From contig KN834771.1 of the NCBI GenBank assembly GCA_000827265.1, positions 265,330 through 329,329 of the forward strand: a stretch of DNA of 64,000 bases. Direction: 5' to 3'. Positions within the stretch are counted from its first letter, which is position 1. Each line of letters starts with the position of its first letter. Positions 45,712 to 57,400 of the stretch are shown in pieces. Under the pieces are notes generated by a model, which saw nothing but the letters and a program-made list of their open reading frames with translations, did no database searches and was not told the DNA's origin. A program made the position numbers and the translations under genes. This DNA is from Collybiopsis luxurians FD-317 M1 (Eukaryota > Basidiomycota > Agaricomycetes > Agaricales > Omphalotaceae).

Positions 45712-47313
45712 ATGTTCTGCTCCAACTGCAAACATCCACTGTTCGAACCTCGGATCCTAGATTTCTTCAAGTTTCAGCACGAGCTGCGTTCGAACTCTGA
45801 ACTCTCCTCGTTGAATCTGCGAGAGATTGACGAAACTCTTCATTTATGCGACCTAGATCTAAGCGACTACGAGGACGAGCTCCTGCGACTCGAGTCTCGA
45901 ATCGCCTTCATTTGGGAACAGAAGGAGCGAGTGGAAAAGTACAGGAGTAATGTGCGCTCTCTCACTTCCGCTATACGAAAATTTCCCAACGAAACCTTGG
46001 GATTGATCTTCGATTATACCTGCGAGTGGAATGACTTTGGATATGACGGTCCTACTTCACCGACGATCAGTTGCCTCCCAGCGCTTTCCCTCAGTTCAAC
46101 TTGCTCTCGATGGCGCTCAGTGGCAACAAGACTTCCGAACCTTTGGTCGAGATTCAAGATGGAGGTTACAGCACAGGAATTACAAGCATCTGGTCGGTTC
46201 TACGAGGCCTATATTGCTACCATTAAACTCTTCCTCTTACGCTCTCAAACTCATCCCCTCATGATTGACTTGAGTTTCAACCGGAATCTACCAATGCTTC
46301 ATATTCCTCTTTCACTGCAGCTCCTCCATGAGCATACGCAGCGATGGATGTCTTTGAGATCTAATTATCCATTTCCCCTCATAGATGGTGACTATTGTAA
46401 CTTCGTTGCATTGGAAACGCTGGATTTATGGAAATGCCCATATCCAGGGACAAAGCTGGATCGTTTCCGGAAAGCTCACAAGCTCACCCAACTCAAGATG
46501 CCGATCATTGTACCATTCGACAGTTCCTTGCCTTGGAATCAAATTACCTGTCTCGACATTGGCACCGTGATTGGTTCAGTGGGTGACATTATCGAACATT
46601 TGCCTAATCTCACTACTCTCAAAATCATCTCAAACTCTTCCATTGCGATATATCCTCCTAGGTTCTCAGATAAAGTGACAAAATTGGTAGTGACATTCGA
46701 TTTGGAGACTGTCGTTGATGGCATATTCTCGTTCGTCACATTCCCCGCCTTGAATACACTTCATCTTCGGTGTGACTCAGCATGGAAGGCTCACAATTGG
46801 AAGTGGCCAGGGGATGTTCTGGCTGCATTTATTTTACGGTCTACGTGCAAGATCACAACCCTGAAAATCGACGGAGTTCCACTTTCCGACGTAGAACTCA
46901 TTGCCGCACTTCAACCTCTCACTTCTCTTGTCACACTAAAGATCGCTTATTCTACCGACGTAACCGACCCGATAACTACAAATTTCATTCATGCTCTCCA
47001 CACGTCAAAACAGAGAGATTTACCCTGCTCGAAATTGAATGTCCCCCTCATTCCCCATCTCCGGTACCTCTCGATAGCCTGCGGTGGCAATGATTTTGAT
47101 CACGGGGAATTCATAGCTATGATTTCTTCGCGCTGGCTTCCCGCCGCGCGCACGCTGGTCACCTCAGAAGGCGTCGAGATTGACTGTTTGCGATCGGTTG
47201 TGATGGAGCTTTGGGTATGCGAGGTGGACGAAACGGTGTATGGGCCTTTAGTAGAAATGGATAGAACGGGATTGAGAGCGGTTGTGAGGGGCATGAATGG
47301 AACGCAGATTTAG
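45712..47313 (+). CDS. F-box protein with coiled coil and leucine-rich region
   Basis: Intronless, 533 codons. The N-terminus has a CxxC pair (FCSNC). Residues ~35-85 form the heptad-rich segment typical of Agaricomycete F-box proteins. The F-box itself is around residues 86-135 (IRKFPNETLGLIFDYTC, CSRWRSVATRLPNLWS). The rest contains irregular leucine-rich repeats (LETLDLWKCPYPG, NLTTLKIISNSS, ITTLKIDGVPLSDVEL). Such proteins bring substrates to SCF ubiquitin ligases through Skp1; families are large and fast-evolving in mushrooms and single targets are unknown. The start ATG is the first in frame. Confidence 0.88.
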   Translation: MFCSNCKHPLFEPRILDFFKFQHELRSNSELSSLNLREIDETLHLCDLDLSDYEDELLRLESRIAFIWEQKERVEKYRSNVRSLTSAIRKFPNETLGLIFDYTCEWNDFGYDGPTSPTISCLPALSLSSTCSRWRSVATRLPNLWSRFKMEVTAQELQASGRFYEAYIATIKLFLLRSQTHPLMIDLSFNRNLPMLHIPLSLQLLHEHTQRWMSLRSNYPFPLIDGDYCNFVALETLDLWKCPYPGTKLDRFRKAHKLTQLKMPIIVPFDSSLPWNQITCLDIGTVIGSVGDIIEHLPNLTTLKIISNSSIAIYPPRFSDKVTKLVVTFDLETVVDGIFSFVTFPALNTLHLRCDSAWKAHNWKWPGDVLAAFILRSTCKITTLKIDGVPLSDVELIAALQPLTSLVTLKIAYSTDVTDPITTNFIHALHTSKQRDLPCSKLNVPLIPHLRYLSIACGGNDFDHGEFIAMISSRWLPAARTLVTSEGVEIDCLRSVVMELWVCEVDETVYGPLVEMDRTGLRAVVRGMNGTQI

Positions 47314-47680
47314 GATTTCCCAAATGGTACTAAGAGATAATAAAGATAATCATTACGCCAGCATGAGGAGTGATATTTGGCCTCTGCGCCCCAATCTACT
47401 GTTATTGGTGGACAAAGTGTTTCTAATAATGATTTGAAAAGACAGTCCCAATCATGATGACTGTACATTAGGGTCAATTGCAACTTGACGATACAACTGA
47501 TTATGAGTCTTCATAGCTTCACAATCTGAATTTGCTTGTAACGGGCTACGACTCACAATATTCAGACGAACAATGGGCGTATTATTATCCAAATCTGGCA
47601 AGGCCATGTCCTTTCCAGCCAAAGCGCAAAGAAGTACCATGATGAAAAGATCAGCAGTGAATTGTCACCTCGTCGCTGCC
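47314..47680. other. Intergenic region
   Basis: About 370 bp between the F-box gene and the terminal inverted repeat. No gene is supported. Confidence 0.4.
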
Positions 47681-48940
47681 AGCACTGCTGCACTACGCAG
47701 AACCCAAAAAATTACGTGCGAAAAATGATGCGTAAAATATATAGGAAAAAGTATGACTTTTTCGACATATTTTTCGGACCCAATTTCGCTCGACAAAGGA
47801 AAGGAAATTGAATTCCTATTGCGGTGTAAATCCCGCCTGAAAACAATGTGTTTTTACGCATGTGAAAGAAGCCCTTTTACGCGCGTAAAAGCATATCTTT
47901 TACGGCTGAAAAAGAAATTGGAACCTTATCAGGACTTCAGGTCCCGATAAATGGGTCATTGTCGGGCCCAACTTCCATTCTTGTTGGGTATTTTTCCCAT
48001 TATGCGGTAAGTTTCCGGTAAGTTTAAAGAAAAGATAATGCCGTGGTGGTGGCGGGAGGCGCGGGAAAGTAGCTACATGATGTATATATATGTAATCAAG
48101 GTAAGATAAAAGATAACGCAAAAATAAAAGAATGCCACTCAACCATATACCAAGTATTATCGAGCTAGAGCCCGCTGGCTATTCAGAACCACTCATCTCA
48201 AAAGTAGCCTTTCGTCATTTGGTGTTCATTTCATTTCCGACTGATTTTTGTTGATTTGTCCCATCTGATGACCTGATCATTTTCTGGTAGCNNNNNNNNN
48301 NNNNNNNNNNNNNNNNNNNNNNNNNNNNNNNNNNNNNNNNNNNNNNNNNNNNNNNNNNNNNNNNNNNNNNNNNNNNNNNNNNNNNNNNNNNNNNNNNNNN
48401 NNNNNNNNNGTATATATATGTAATCAAGGTAAGATAAAAGATAACGCAAAAATAAAAGAATGCCACTCAACCATATACCAAGTATTATCGAGCTAGAGCC
48501 CGCTGGCTATTCAGAACCACTCATCTCAAAAGTAGCCTTTCGTCATTTGGTGTTCATTTCATTTCCGACTGATTTTTTGTTGATTTGTCCCATCTGATGA
48601 CCTGATCATTTTCTGGTAGCCTAAGTACGCCTTGATAAAAATGGCAATTGGGCCCGACAATGACCCACTTATCGGGACTTCAGGTCCCGATAAGGTTCCA
48701 ATTTCTTTTTCAGCCGTAAAAGATATGCTTTTATGCGCGTAAAAGGGCTTCTTTCACATGCGTAAAAGCACATTGTTTTCAGGCGGGATTTACACCGCAA
48801 TAGGAATTCAATTTCCTTTCCTTTGTCGAGCGAAATTGGGTCCGAAAAATATGTCGAAAAAGCCATACTTTTTCCTATATATTTTACGCATCATTTTTCG
48901 CACGTAATTTTTTGGGTTTTGCGTAGTGCTGCAGTCCTGG
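47681..48940. mobile_element. Element with ~290-bp terminal inverted repeats
   Basis: The sequence 47,681-47,970 recurs in reverse complement at 48,649-48,940 with few differences, including the CTGCACTACGCAG border region, the AAAAAATTACGTGCG block and the GGACTTCAGGTCCCGATAA block. The repeats contain several TTTTACGC motifs and an 18-bp palindrome (47,874-47,891). There is no transposase gene between them, so this is a non-autonomous (MITE-like) element or a foldback element. A gap of undetermined bases lies in its centre. Target-site duplication is not clear. Confidence 0.8.
48292..48409. other. Assembly gap (118 N) flanked by a direct repeat
   Basis: All bases are N. The 210 bp before the gap (48,082-48,291) are repeated directly after it (48,410-48,620), differing by one extra T in a T run. 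This is the pattern of two contig ends that overlap but were not merged. Confidence 0.95.
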
Positions 48941-48949
48941 CTGAAAAAT

Positions 48950-51759
48950 CCGAGAGCTCTGGGGATCGCCATCACGTGACCGCGAACCTATCAACACCAT
49001 CAACGCCACCCAAGAGATTGGCGGTATCGTCCTTCTTCCACCACAAGCGTCTAAAGAAACACCTTGGAAATCTCGGACAACAGATTTACCCGAGCTCCAG
49101 TCTTGCTCGCTGCATGACAGAAGGGAGAGTGTGATTAGGGATCTGAAGGATATGGTGCCGGAGGTCGGGCTGGAATGGTTTTTCGACAATGTTCTACCAC
49201 AGCTTCCTGAAGGAGTCAAGATGGAGAAAGTGATAGAGGAGCTGAAGAAGGATAATGCACTTAATGACCATGGCTGGACTCAATTTCCGGTGGATCCAAA
49301 GAAAGAAAGGCGCCATGAGGATTTAGTCTTCGCACAACTGGAACCGATATTCGAGGCTGTCGTTCGTGCAGTCAAGACTATCAACCCTTCTCTCACCCAG
49401 CAATTTGCTCTCCTCGTTAAACCAAAGACTGCCCCGAAATCAGAGCGACGGTCGAACACCAAGCCGGATAATTGCTTCATTCCAGTAACTGTCGACGAAC
49501 GTATCAAGGTTGATTCCACGTACCGGCGGAAGACAAAAAGAAGGCGGAAGAATCTATTGCCGCTAGGAACGATGTACGTTTGTTTTCAACTACGAATATT
49601 GTTTCTAACATTGATTGGTTTCGTCTGCAGAATATTGCAAATATTATATACAGCTTACAGCATATCATGGCGCTAGACCCTTGCCGTCGGTTCACATTTG
49701 GCACAACGACGCAAAATCGTTTACTTCGAATCTGGTTTGCGTGAAGGGGGTGGGTTCTTACTACGGAACCTTGCGATTATCTCAAGGTGCGGAATATTCA
49801 ATTTCTCTCGCGAAGTGCGCACAATCTGACTGGAATCTTAGGACTGTGAACGGCTTATTCACCTCTTTATTGCCTTCGCCTATTCTTCCCGTACTGCTCT
49901 CGGCTGGGATCCTACCGTGGAGTGTATCAATACGCCTGACCTCTCCAAAGGCGAGAAACGCCGATACAAAATTAAGATCGGCGATAGAGTCTTTACTATC
50001 CTCGCCACTCTTGCAGATTACGCCGCCGAAAGTCCTGTCAGCCGTGCCACCCGAGCTTGGCTGGTCGAGGACGAAAGCGAAAAGGAATATGTCCTCAAAG
50101 ACATGTAGTTTGACGAGGATCGACCTGCAGAGCATGAGGTACGAGAAGCTCTGCCGGAAGATGTTAAAAGAGAGCGTGAAGAGGAGGACGTAGGGAGGCT
50201 CAAAAGATATATACTAACTCCATTTTGCTTCGAAAGAGTGCAGGTCGATGGTCGGGTCGACACCGCGAATGACATGATGAACGGAAAGGTCTCTTTTATC
50301 TTCTCACAGTTTTCCCTCAAAATCGTTCCACCTACAGACCCACGACGTCAGAGCTATCATCCCAGCCGCTCTCACACTGTCAGCTCAACTTCGTCTTACC
50401 CTCCTACCAATTTCCCCTTTCCCCTTCCTGAATTAACAAATGTTTCCGAATTAGAGGCGAATGCGCAATCGAGTGAGGATTCCGATTTAGATGAGGACTC
50501 GCCCTCTAGCGACGGCTCTGAATCGAGCGATACAGGTAAAAATGAACATGAGGAGGCAGAGAAAGACAACCTCAAGGCCATAGTTATTCGGCGCAAATAC
50601 CATTATTGCATCGTTTTCGAAGAACATGGCTCCACCTTGTATCAAGAGAGGAGCCTGCTCAATGTTTATGTAACACTCGTTGATTTGCTCTCTGGTACGC
50701 AGTTCTCCATCGTGTAGGCTCGAGCTTGAGTTTAAACTAATTCGATTGATCAGCACTTCAAATCATCCATCGAAGCAACTGGGTTCATAGCGACATCAAT
50801 TGTGGCAACGTCTATGGTTTCCTCGATACCAGCGGACAACCTCGCGGCATCCTTGAATATGCGAAACATGTCATGGAACTACAGGAGCATCCCTTGCGCA
50901 CGGTATTTTTCTGACCCGCTGTTGTAATGATTACTCAACCAATTAACTGTACACGCAGGGAACCCCGGACCTTATGGCAATTGAGTCTATCACTGCGGAG
51001 TGGTACTTTCTACCCCGTAAACGCTTTGTGGGCCAAATTTCAAAGCCGAAACCAGTCGTATTCTCGCATAACGCCCTTCACGACTTGGTATCCTTGTGGT
51101 GGCTTCTTGTTTACATCCTTTTTAACAACGATAACGCAGCCAAAATCCTCAAGCCTGACCGTGCAAACGCTCGAAATGAAAAGAGTAAGTCGCTGTTCGG
51201 TCATGTTTCTCAGCGCCATTTCCGTTTCGAGTTTTTTCGGGATACCCGCAAAATGACCGTCAAGGAAATGGGCATTCATCGTTCACCGGGTCAGGTACTT
51301 CAGACTGTGTCCGATATGGCAGATTTATTGCTATCGGCCTACGATAACGCAGAAATGCCATACTTTTCTATCGACCAGAAGGCCCTATTCATCCATGAAA
51401 CTCTTTCCTCTTTCTTAGAGGGTCCAAATCGGGTTACAATACAAGGCATACGACTTCAAGCAGTTGAACTGTACAAAGTACAGAAGCCAAAGCCGCTGCC
51501 CGGTGAAAGCGGCGCTCGCGTTAATGAGAGGAAACCAGAAAGGTCTCGGTAAGACGTTCCTCTTTTCCCACTTATTTCTTTCTGTCGCTGACATTTAAAT
51601 CCTAGATCGCATCTTTCGCAAGACGAGTCTGAGGAATCTTCTACCGATCTCGATAAGGACTCTTTATTGTCATTTGGCTCCTTCACTCATCTTTTGTCGC
51701 TCCTCATCGGTCTTGCTTTCGGGTTGTGCTTTGATGCTTTCCGACTTCTCCATGTATAG
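48950..51759 (+). pseudogene. FunK1-type protein kinase, disrupted
   Basis: Agaricomycete FunK1 kinase family. Recognisable parts in order are LEWFFDNVLPQLPEG (49,160), KPDNCFIP, NIANIIYSLQHIMALDPCRR (49,632), AYSSRTALGWDPTVECI (~49,880), YHYCIVFEEHG (~50,600), WVHSDINCGNVYGF and ILEYAKHV (~50,790), GTPDLMAIES (50,960) and HDLVSLWWLLVY. It is broken: a frame change near 49,520, an in-frame TGA after RIWFA (~49,742) and an in-frame TAG after VLKDM (50,106) where the family has a tryptophan. No initiator is found between the inverted-repeat element and the first conserved block. The catalytic loop reads HSD in place of HRD. A C-terminal hydrophobic helix (LLSLLIGLAFGLCF) ends at 51,759. Confidence 0.78.
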
Positions 51760-53860
51760 TGTATTCATGTGCTGGATGTAGCGCTAGTGTATTTCGATAT
51801 ATCCTTCTGTCCCGATATAAATTGCGTCTTCGTTCCCGGATAACATTATTGGCACGAAAGGAAAACGTTGTGCACTAGTGCAGGCTGGGCAAACACACTC
51901 AACCGGCGACGCTGGAAAAGTTCGCGGTATAAGCATGGGCACTGCGGGAGTTAGGTCGATCGATCACATGCCCTACTTTACAACTCGTTCCGCCACCACG
52001 ACAACCACGACCACCTAAACGGAGAGTTCCTAGGACAAACAGAAGCCATATACCGGATCTGCATTCCTGCATTCTTGAGACGGTGCTTTTAAAGTTTCGC
52101 AGTGCATCAATCTTCCTTCGACCATTTCCGTGTACGACCATGAAATCTCCGATATGATGTATATCCCGTTGGATCTCTTTTTATTTGAGCAGATTCACTC
52201 CTACGGGCCGCTCTATGCAAATTTGGTCAAGAGCAGCCATCTCGCATCTTAGCGGCGACATTCGCGGAAAGCCCCTGTAGATGCAAAAGGATATCAGATA
52301 TTCCAATTCTAACGATCTCTGCTTGAGTTGAAGTATATCTTATTTCGACTATTGCAAGTTCATAGATTTTACTTGGATTCTCAAGTACGGTCTCTTGAAG
52401 CTTACCCAGTAGTTCGTCAAACCGACACCCACATATACTTGTTGGAGTTGTGCCTTTCATTCCTCGGGGTGGGTGGTATACATCACTGTGACGTATTTTA
52501 TTCTATCTGATCTCCTCCAAAGATGTAGCCTATCTTTTGAGGAACCGGCCGCGCTAAGGCAGTCAAGCGGAAAGGTCAGTCCTCCACTGTCGTAAAAGCC
52601 AAGCCGAACATATCGCTTCTTAGACATAGATTCTCTTCGTAGACCCGAGTGTTGTCGTCGTCGTTCTAATTGGACAAATCGGTGGAGCTGAGGTGTTCTG
52701 CAATACAGAATATCATGAACGCGGGAAAGACTAAAGATTGGGTTAGGACGTATGATACCGCCCTCTCTGCTCGTATGGATGGATATTGCCGTGACACGCA
52801 TTCACTAATACTACTCGGGCGTCCTGATCATGAAGAGAAATGTCGCCGTTCTATACAGCATGAATGGTCGTTCATTGTGTGTTGCACATGGATCTCGCAA
52901 AGATAAGTCAGAACCTATTCAACGAACATGATTGACGCACTCCCAGTAGTGTAGGGACATGTATGCGTCTACTTGAGTTGGACAGTGGTTGAACAGTGGG
53001 TCAGAGTCATTTGGCTTCTGCCGTGACATCTTTGTGAATATCATGGTGAGCTGCTTTGCTTTTTTCTTTCTTTCGACCCACCAATGAGATGGAGAGAAAG
53101 TCGCCGTCTAACAATTGGTGAGGTTTGAACGGACCTTGATAAAGAGCACAATTTACTATGTGGTTACTCGCTGGCGCATGATGTACAGCACGCAATGGAG
53201 CCAAGAAGTCAAATATCGGATCCTACCCTCCTCTTACCTTCCTTTGTAGAATTGTAGCTTTGCAGGCGTCGAGGTACTGCAGGGGTGTACTGGGGCCCTG
53301 TGTCAGGTGGGCATACTTTGCCTCTCACTATCTTTACCCTCATCGCAGCCTGACGTTGTTACGTCGAACAAGCTTTGGAAGAAAATATAACTGAATATGT
53401 TATGGCAGTTGGTCTGAATCATGTTCGGCCTACTGTCTGGGTCGGAGTTCGAAATTTCTCAACTGATGCAACTCGTGTTTTCCATCGTATTGAAGGAAAT
53501 TTCCCAACGTTCTCTCCTCTCCTAGGTTACGGCGTTCCTTTCTGTCACAAGTAATCGGTAATCGGTGGAGGGCTGACGGGCATGTAAAGGTACGTGACGA
53601 CCATAGCTATCCTCCATCTCAGAATTAAAAGCATAAAACAAAGGTGAATGTCATAGCTCGATCTCCTCTATTGAATCGGTGGACTTCCATTCAATTTGAC
53701 CCATACGCTACATCGGCTCGTGGTTAAAGTTAAATCTTAAATATGACTGTTTCCAGGAATCTGTTTTCTGGAGTGCAAAAAGTATTTTGTTATCAGTTCT
53801 GATTGCACGACACTGAGTCTTTTTCCATCCCATTCTATCCCTCGAAACGTTGTCGTAAGA
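51760..53860. other. Stretch without a supported gene
   Basis: 2.1 kb. On the minus strand, 52,230-52,460 (FDELLGKLQETVLENPSKIY) and 52,460-52,640 (KKRYVRLGFYDSGGLTFPL) look coding-like and may be exons of an unrecognised gene, but no consistent joined model was found. The rest has no recognisable content. Confidence 0.35.
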
Positions 53861-54229
53861 ATGTCGAGCAAAGTTCAGGGCGCGTCAATGGGGAATGAGG
53901 TGTACATATTTTCGGGACCAATCCGACTTTATAGGAAGCGAAAGTATAGGATTGGACCAGAGAACTGGGATGCGGACCGAGATGATACCGGTCAGCAACC
54001 GTTACCGTGGGTTGGACCTGCCAATCAGAGAAAACTGATAGATCTTAACCACGACAGCCATTACTTCTGTGGTCTTAAGTTTCCTACCGTTCGCATCCAA
54101 CTCTATCTGATATCAAGAACACGGAAACTACTTATGCACTGTTGTACGAAGCTCGAATAGCTTCCAAAAAGTTACCCCGGCCTTTTTGTTTTTTTGTTTT
54201 TTTCTCGTAATTTACCCCAGAGCCTGCAA

Positions 54230-55539
54230 ATGTACACATCCGGCTCACATTCTCATCATATCCACCATTATGGCGGCGGGGTATATCAGAATGGTCCTCA
54301 ACAGCAGATCACTGATGATTCTTTTTCATCGGCAACAGGCCAGTGTTCGTCACCCATCTCATTCGAATGTGGCCAGTTCACTGGAAAAGTCATTCGCAGT
54401 GAGCTGTGTGAGATCCAAAAGGCGGATCTTGGCCGAAAGTACGCGAATTTTTACCCTTTTTGTCTTTTGCGGACCTCTGACTTGGACCTTCTCCAGGTAC
54501 GCGCGCGTCGACAGACGTCCTCTTGATCCTCCACCTGTTGTGAAACTGAGGTTCTTCGAGGTGCTTGATTCGTCGGAACGAGAGCTCACTTATGAGTAAA
54601 CACCCCCTCCAAGTTTTGCGAGCCATGTAATCGCAGCACTCATTTATGATCCTGCAGAGAAATCCAAATTCTCGGACTGCTGTGTACTGTGGACCTCTTT
54701 CCTGTTATCACATCTGACACACCATCCGGATCTCCTGGTACAAAGAATGGCCATAAAAAGTCGAACTCATCTGCCTCATCTACTTCCACCGCTTCATCAG
54801 GTCATTACAGTCCGATTTCATACGATACGCATGGATACACCCCAGGCTCTTCCGTTCATAACCTCCCCTTAACTTCCTCCTCTGTGTACTCATCTCGGTT
54901 CTCGCACTCGCACCATTCACCGCCGGTACCCAGTGACATCGTTCACTGGTGTGAAAACGTCCCCATCACGGAGAGTTCCAAAATGACTGACGCATTGGTT
55001 GGGGCTAAATTTGTGCAACCGCAGTTTATCGATTACGAGGGCACAAGGACGTTGGTCTTTGTATTTTCGGCAAGTTGACCTCATAACAGCATTATTTTGG
55101 TTTTCTGTTCGGTGATATTTATATATACGTTTTCTTCCATTCTTCTTTAGGACCTTGCCGTGAAAAATGAAGGCACGTTTTTGCTTCGTTATCGGTCGTT
55201 CGATCTGTTCTCGCGGGCCCAAGGGCAGACAGACCACGTCATCCAGGCTGAATGTTATGGCGGGCCATTTCGGGTGTATTCTACGAAGGAGTTTCCTGGA
55301 TTGCAAGCGTCTACTGAGCTAACAAAGGTGGCCACGTTTCCTTCATCCTGTCCCCGATGTCATTTTTGACATGAGGTTGGTTCTAGCTTATATCTCGTTA
55401 TGGCGTCCGTCTTAACATTCGAGAGACGGAACGGAAACGACGAAAGAAGGATTCTGGGGGTGAAGGATCTTCCTCGCCTCAAATCATGCGGGGAAAGAGG
55501 AAACACGATCGTACAGGATTGAGTGACGACGAAGATTAG
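54230..55539 (+). CDS. Velvet-family transcriptional regulator
   Basis: Nuclear velvet-domain protein, 349 codons: join(54230..54438,54497..54595,54658..55069,55151..55327,55387..55539). Velvet regulators (VeA, VelB, VosA, VelC) bind DNA and dimerise to coordinate development and secondary metabolism. The core block IRSELCEIQKADLGRK continues across the first intron with YARVDRRPLDPPPVVKLRFF. The second half follows with ILGLLCTVDLFPV, FVQPQFIDYEGTRTLVFVFS and DLAVKNEGTFLLRYRSFDLF. A Ser-rich insert of about 80 residues splits the domain. The C-terminus has basic clusters (RKRRKK, RGKRKH). Intron 3 (55,070-55,150) is GC..AG. The start is uncertain: a coding-like segment from ATG 53,861 may supply upstream exons. 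Subfamily is closest to VosA/VelC by the KADLGRK block. Confidence 0.85.
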
Positions 55540-56595
55540 ACTGCTCGCTCAGGCGTCAATGGACACGTGTAGCCCAGCAGGATCGCGGCCAAGCTCGATT
55601 TTCGACCTCGGCTCTCCATGTCCTTTCTATCTTTTTTTTTGCTTTGCTCTGTACAACCCAATATGCTGCCCGTAAGCGGACATATTGAAGACGATCAGCT
55701 TCTTCCTGATATGTATTGATAACACGCTCAAGACTGTATATTTACTTTTAGTGACACTGTAGTACCACACACACCACCGCCACCCAAGGTCTTATCTGTG
55801 CCTCTGCATGCATATCCCGTACACCCATACATTTCTCCATCTCATCCATGCTTTTCCATGCTCTGCTTTGTTCTGCTCTGTCCCGTTCACTGTCTCCTCG
55901 CTTATTCACCCTTTCTCTACATGCATCTTCTCTGTTTCGGACATTGCCAAAGACACTGCCAAAGACACTTTTTTTGGTCCCATGTACATACCGTACCCCA
56001 ATGTACCGACATTTCCCACCCGTACTCTCACGCTCACACTGTTTCGCCACTCGCTATTCAAGTTGACGTTACATATAAATTGAGTGCCCCTCTCCCTTCC
56101 GGAATCTGGGAATCTGAGTCGTCGGGTGCGTATCTAAACTTTCGATACTCATATACCATCTGTGGTAACTCGAGTTGGTACGCGACACCGAAAGATTGGC
56201 TCTTTCATATACTAATAGAACCCTGGATGATGAGAATGATTCGAATAGGAAAAAAGCGGCGGTCAATTACCCATTCGAGCACTGGCACAGACACAGACAC
56301 ATATGAGATTGTCGGAATGGACAGAAGAACACTGGAAGATGAGAGTTTCGAGCGCTTGGTTCCTGGAACTCTCTCATGTATAAAACCCTTGGCTCTTTTA
56401 TAACTTCCGAGGTCGCGGCGCAGATAAAGAAAAGAAAAGAAGAATTTTGGGTTTGATTCTAGTGTACGATGGATTCTAGAGTTTAGACGAGGTCGAATTA
56501 TCCAAAGATTTGGGACCGTTATAAAGGTATATAATACAAACAATTTCTGTTCTCCTTCTTTCTTCGACGACTTCTTCACAGCCGTTGTTGATCTA
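55540..56595. other. Convergent intergenic region
   Basis: 1.06 kb between the velvet gene and the small minus-strand gene. Contains C/T-rich low-complexity sequence (55,800-56,050) that opens long frames by composition. No gene is supported. Confidence 0.45.
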
Positions 56596-57058
56596 TCATA
56601 TCTTGCCCTTGTTCCTCAACGTCTCTTCGTCCTCTCTCTGAAGCTCCGCGTCAATCTGTGCGCCCCTGGAAGGTTCATTTCCATGCATCTGTGCGGGTTT
56701 CAGAGGATCGGTGATGGTATCTTTCTCCTTGTTGCTCGTATTGTCGAGGCCGAACTTTTCCGCGGCGGCTAGACGGTTCCCGAGACTTCGTTCGTCTCTG
56801 TATAATCAAGAATAATTAGGTTCAAGAGACACGTTCGGGAGATGGAGAGACACGTACTTGGAGTCAAGTCCATTGTGAGCATTCTCAGGAGGGTATTCGA
56901 ATTTCCCTCTAGGATCGACTTCAGAGGCTTTGTACGTCCTGGAAGGTCATACAGATTAATTCACACTGTACGAACTGGATAAAAAGGCCTACTAACCTCT
57001 GCTCGTTAGCTTCATAAAGTTGAGAGTTTCCAACGTTGGATTGCATGCTTCCAGACAT
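56596..57058 (-). CDS. Small hydrophilic protein
   Basis: Three exons, 114 codons: complement(join(56596..56797,56858..56938,56997..57058)). All borders are GT..AG and in frame. The protein starts MSGSMQSNVGNSQLYEANEQ, continues KASEVDPRGKFEYPPENAHN and SLGNRLAAAEKFGLDN and ends ETLRNKGKI. It is rich in Asn, Glu, Lys and Gly, has no cysteine, no membrane segment and no signal peptide, and should be disordered. Composition recalls stress-related hydrophilic proteins, but I recognise no defined family. It is transcribed on the same strand as the superoxide dismutase upstream of it. Confidence 0.75.
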
Positions 57059-57400
57059 TTTCTGAATATATGAAGGTGGGTGAGTGGTAAAGAGTACTGC
57101 GGTTGTGTGGGTTATTCGTTAAATGGCAATATTTCTCAAAGCTTTATCGCAGAGAGGTTGGAGCTCAACGTGGCGCAAAGAGCGTCGAAAGTGACGTCAG
57201 CCCAATATCCGACCTTTCCGACGTCATTTTCGTATCCGACTCTCATCATACAGCTCCAGAATGGCGAGATCATTGAGAGTAATTGCGGGGTTCTGTGCTT
57301 AGAATGCAAAAGGGCAGGTAGCTTCAAGTGTTTTTACGATCTATTAGGGAAAAAGAGTACATAGTTTTCACGTATTTTGAGTTCGTTTGAGTAGAACAAT
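57059..57400 (-). promoter_or_regulatory. Upstream region of the small protein gene
   Basis: 342 bp between the dismutase 3' end and the small-protein ATG, both on the minus strand. It should contain the dismutase terminator and the small-protein promoter. No discrete motif is convincing. Confidence 0.35.

Noticed and set aside
47753..47950. 65-codon open frame in the inverted repeat (also mirrored at 48,669-48,866)
   Set aside because: It is simply the two arms of the terminal inverted repeat; no transposase motifs.
55798..56403. 201-codon open frame after the velvet gene
   Set aside because: Generated by C/T-rich low-complexity sequence; the residues are dominated by His, Ser, Leu and Cys with no domain.
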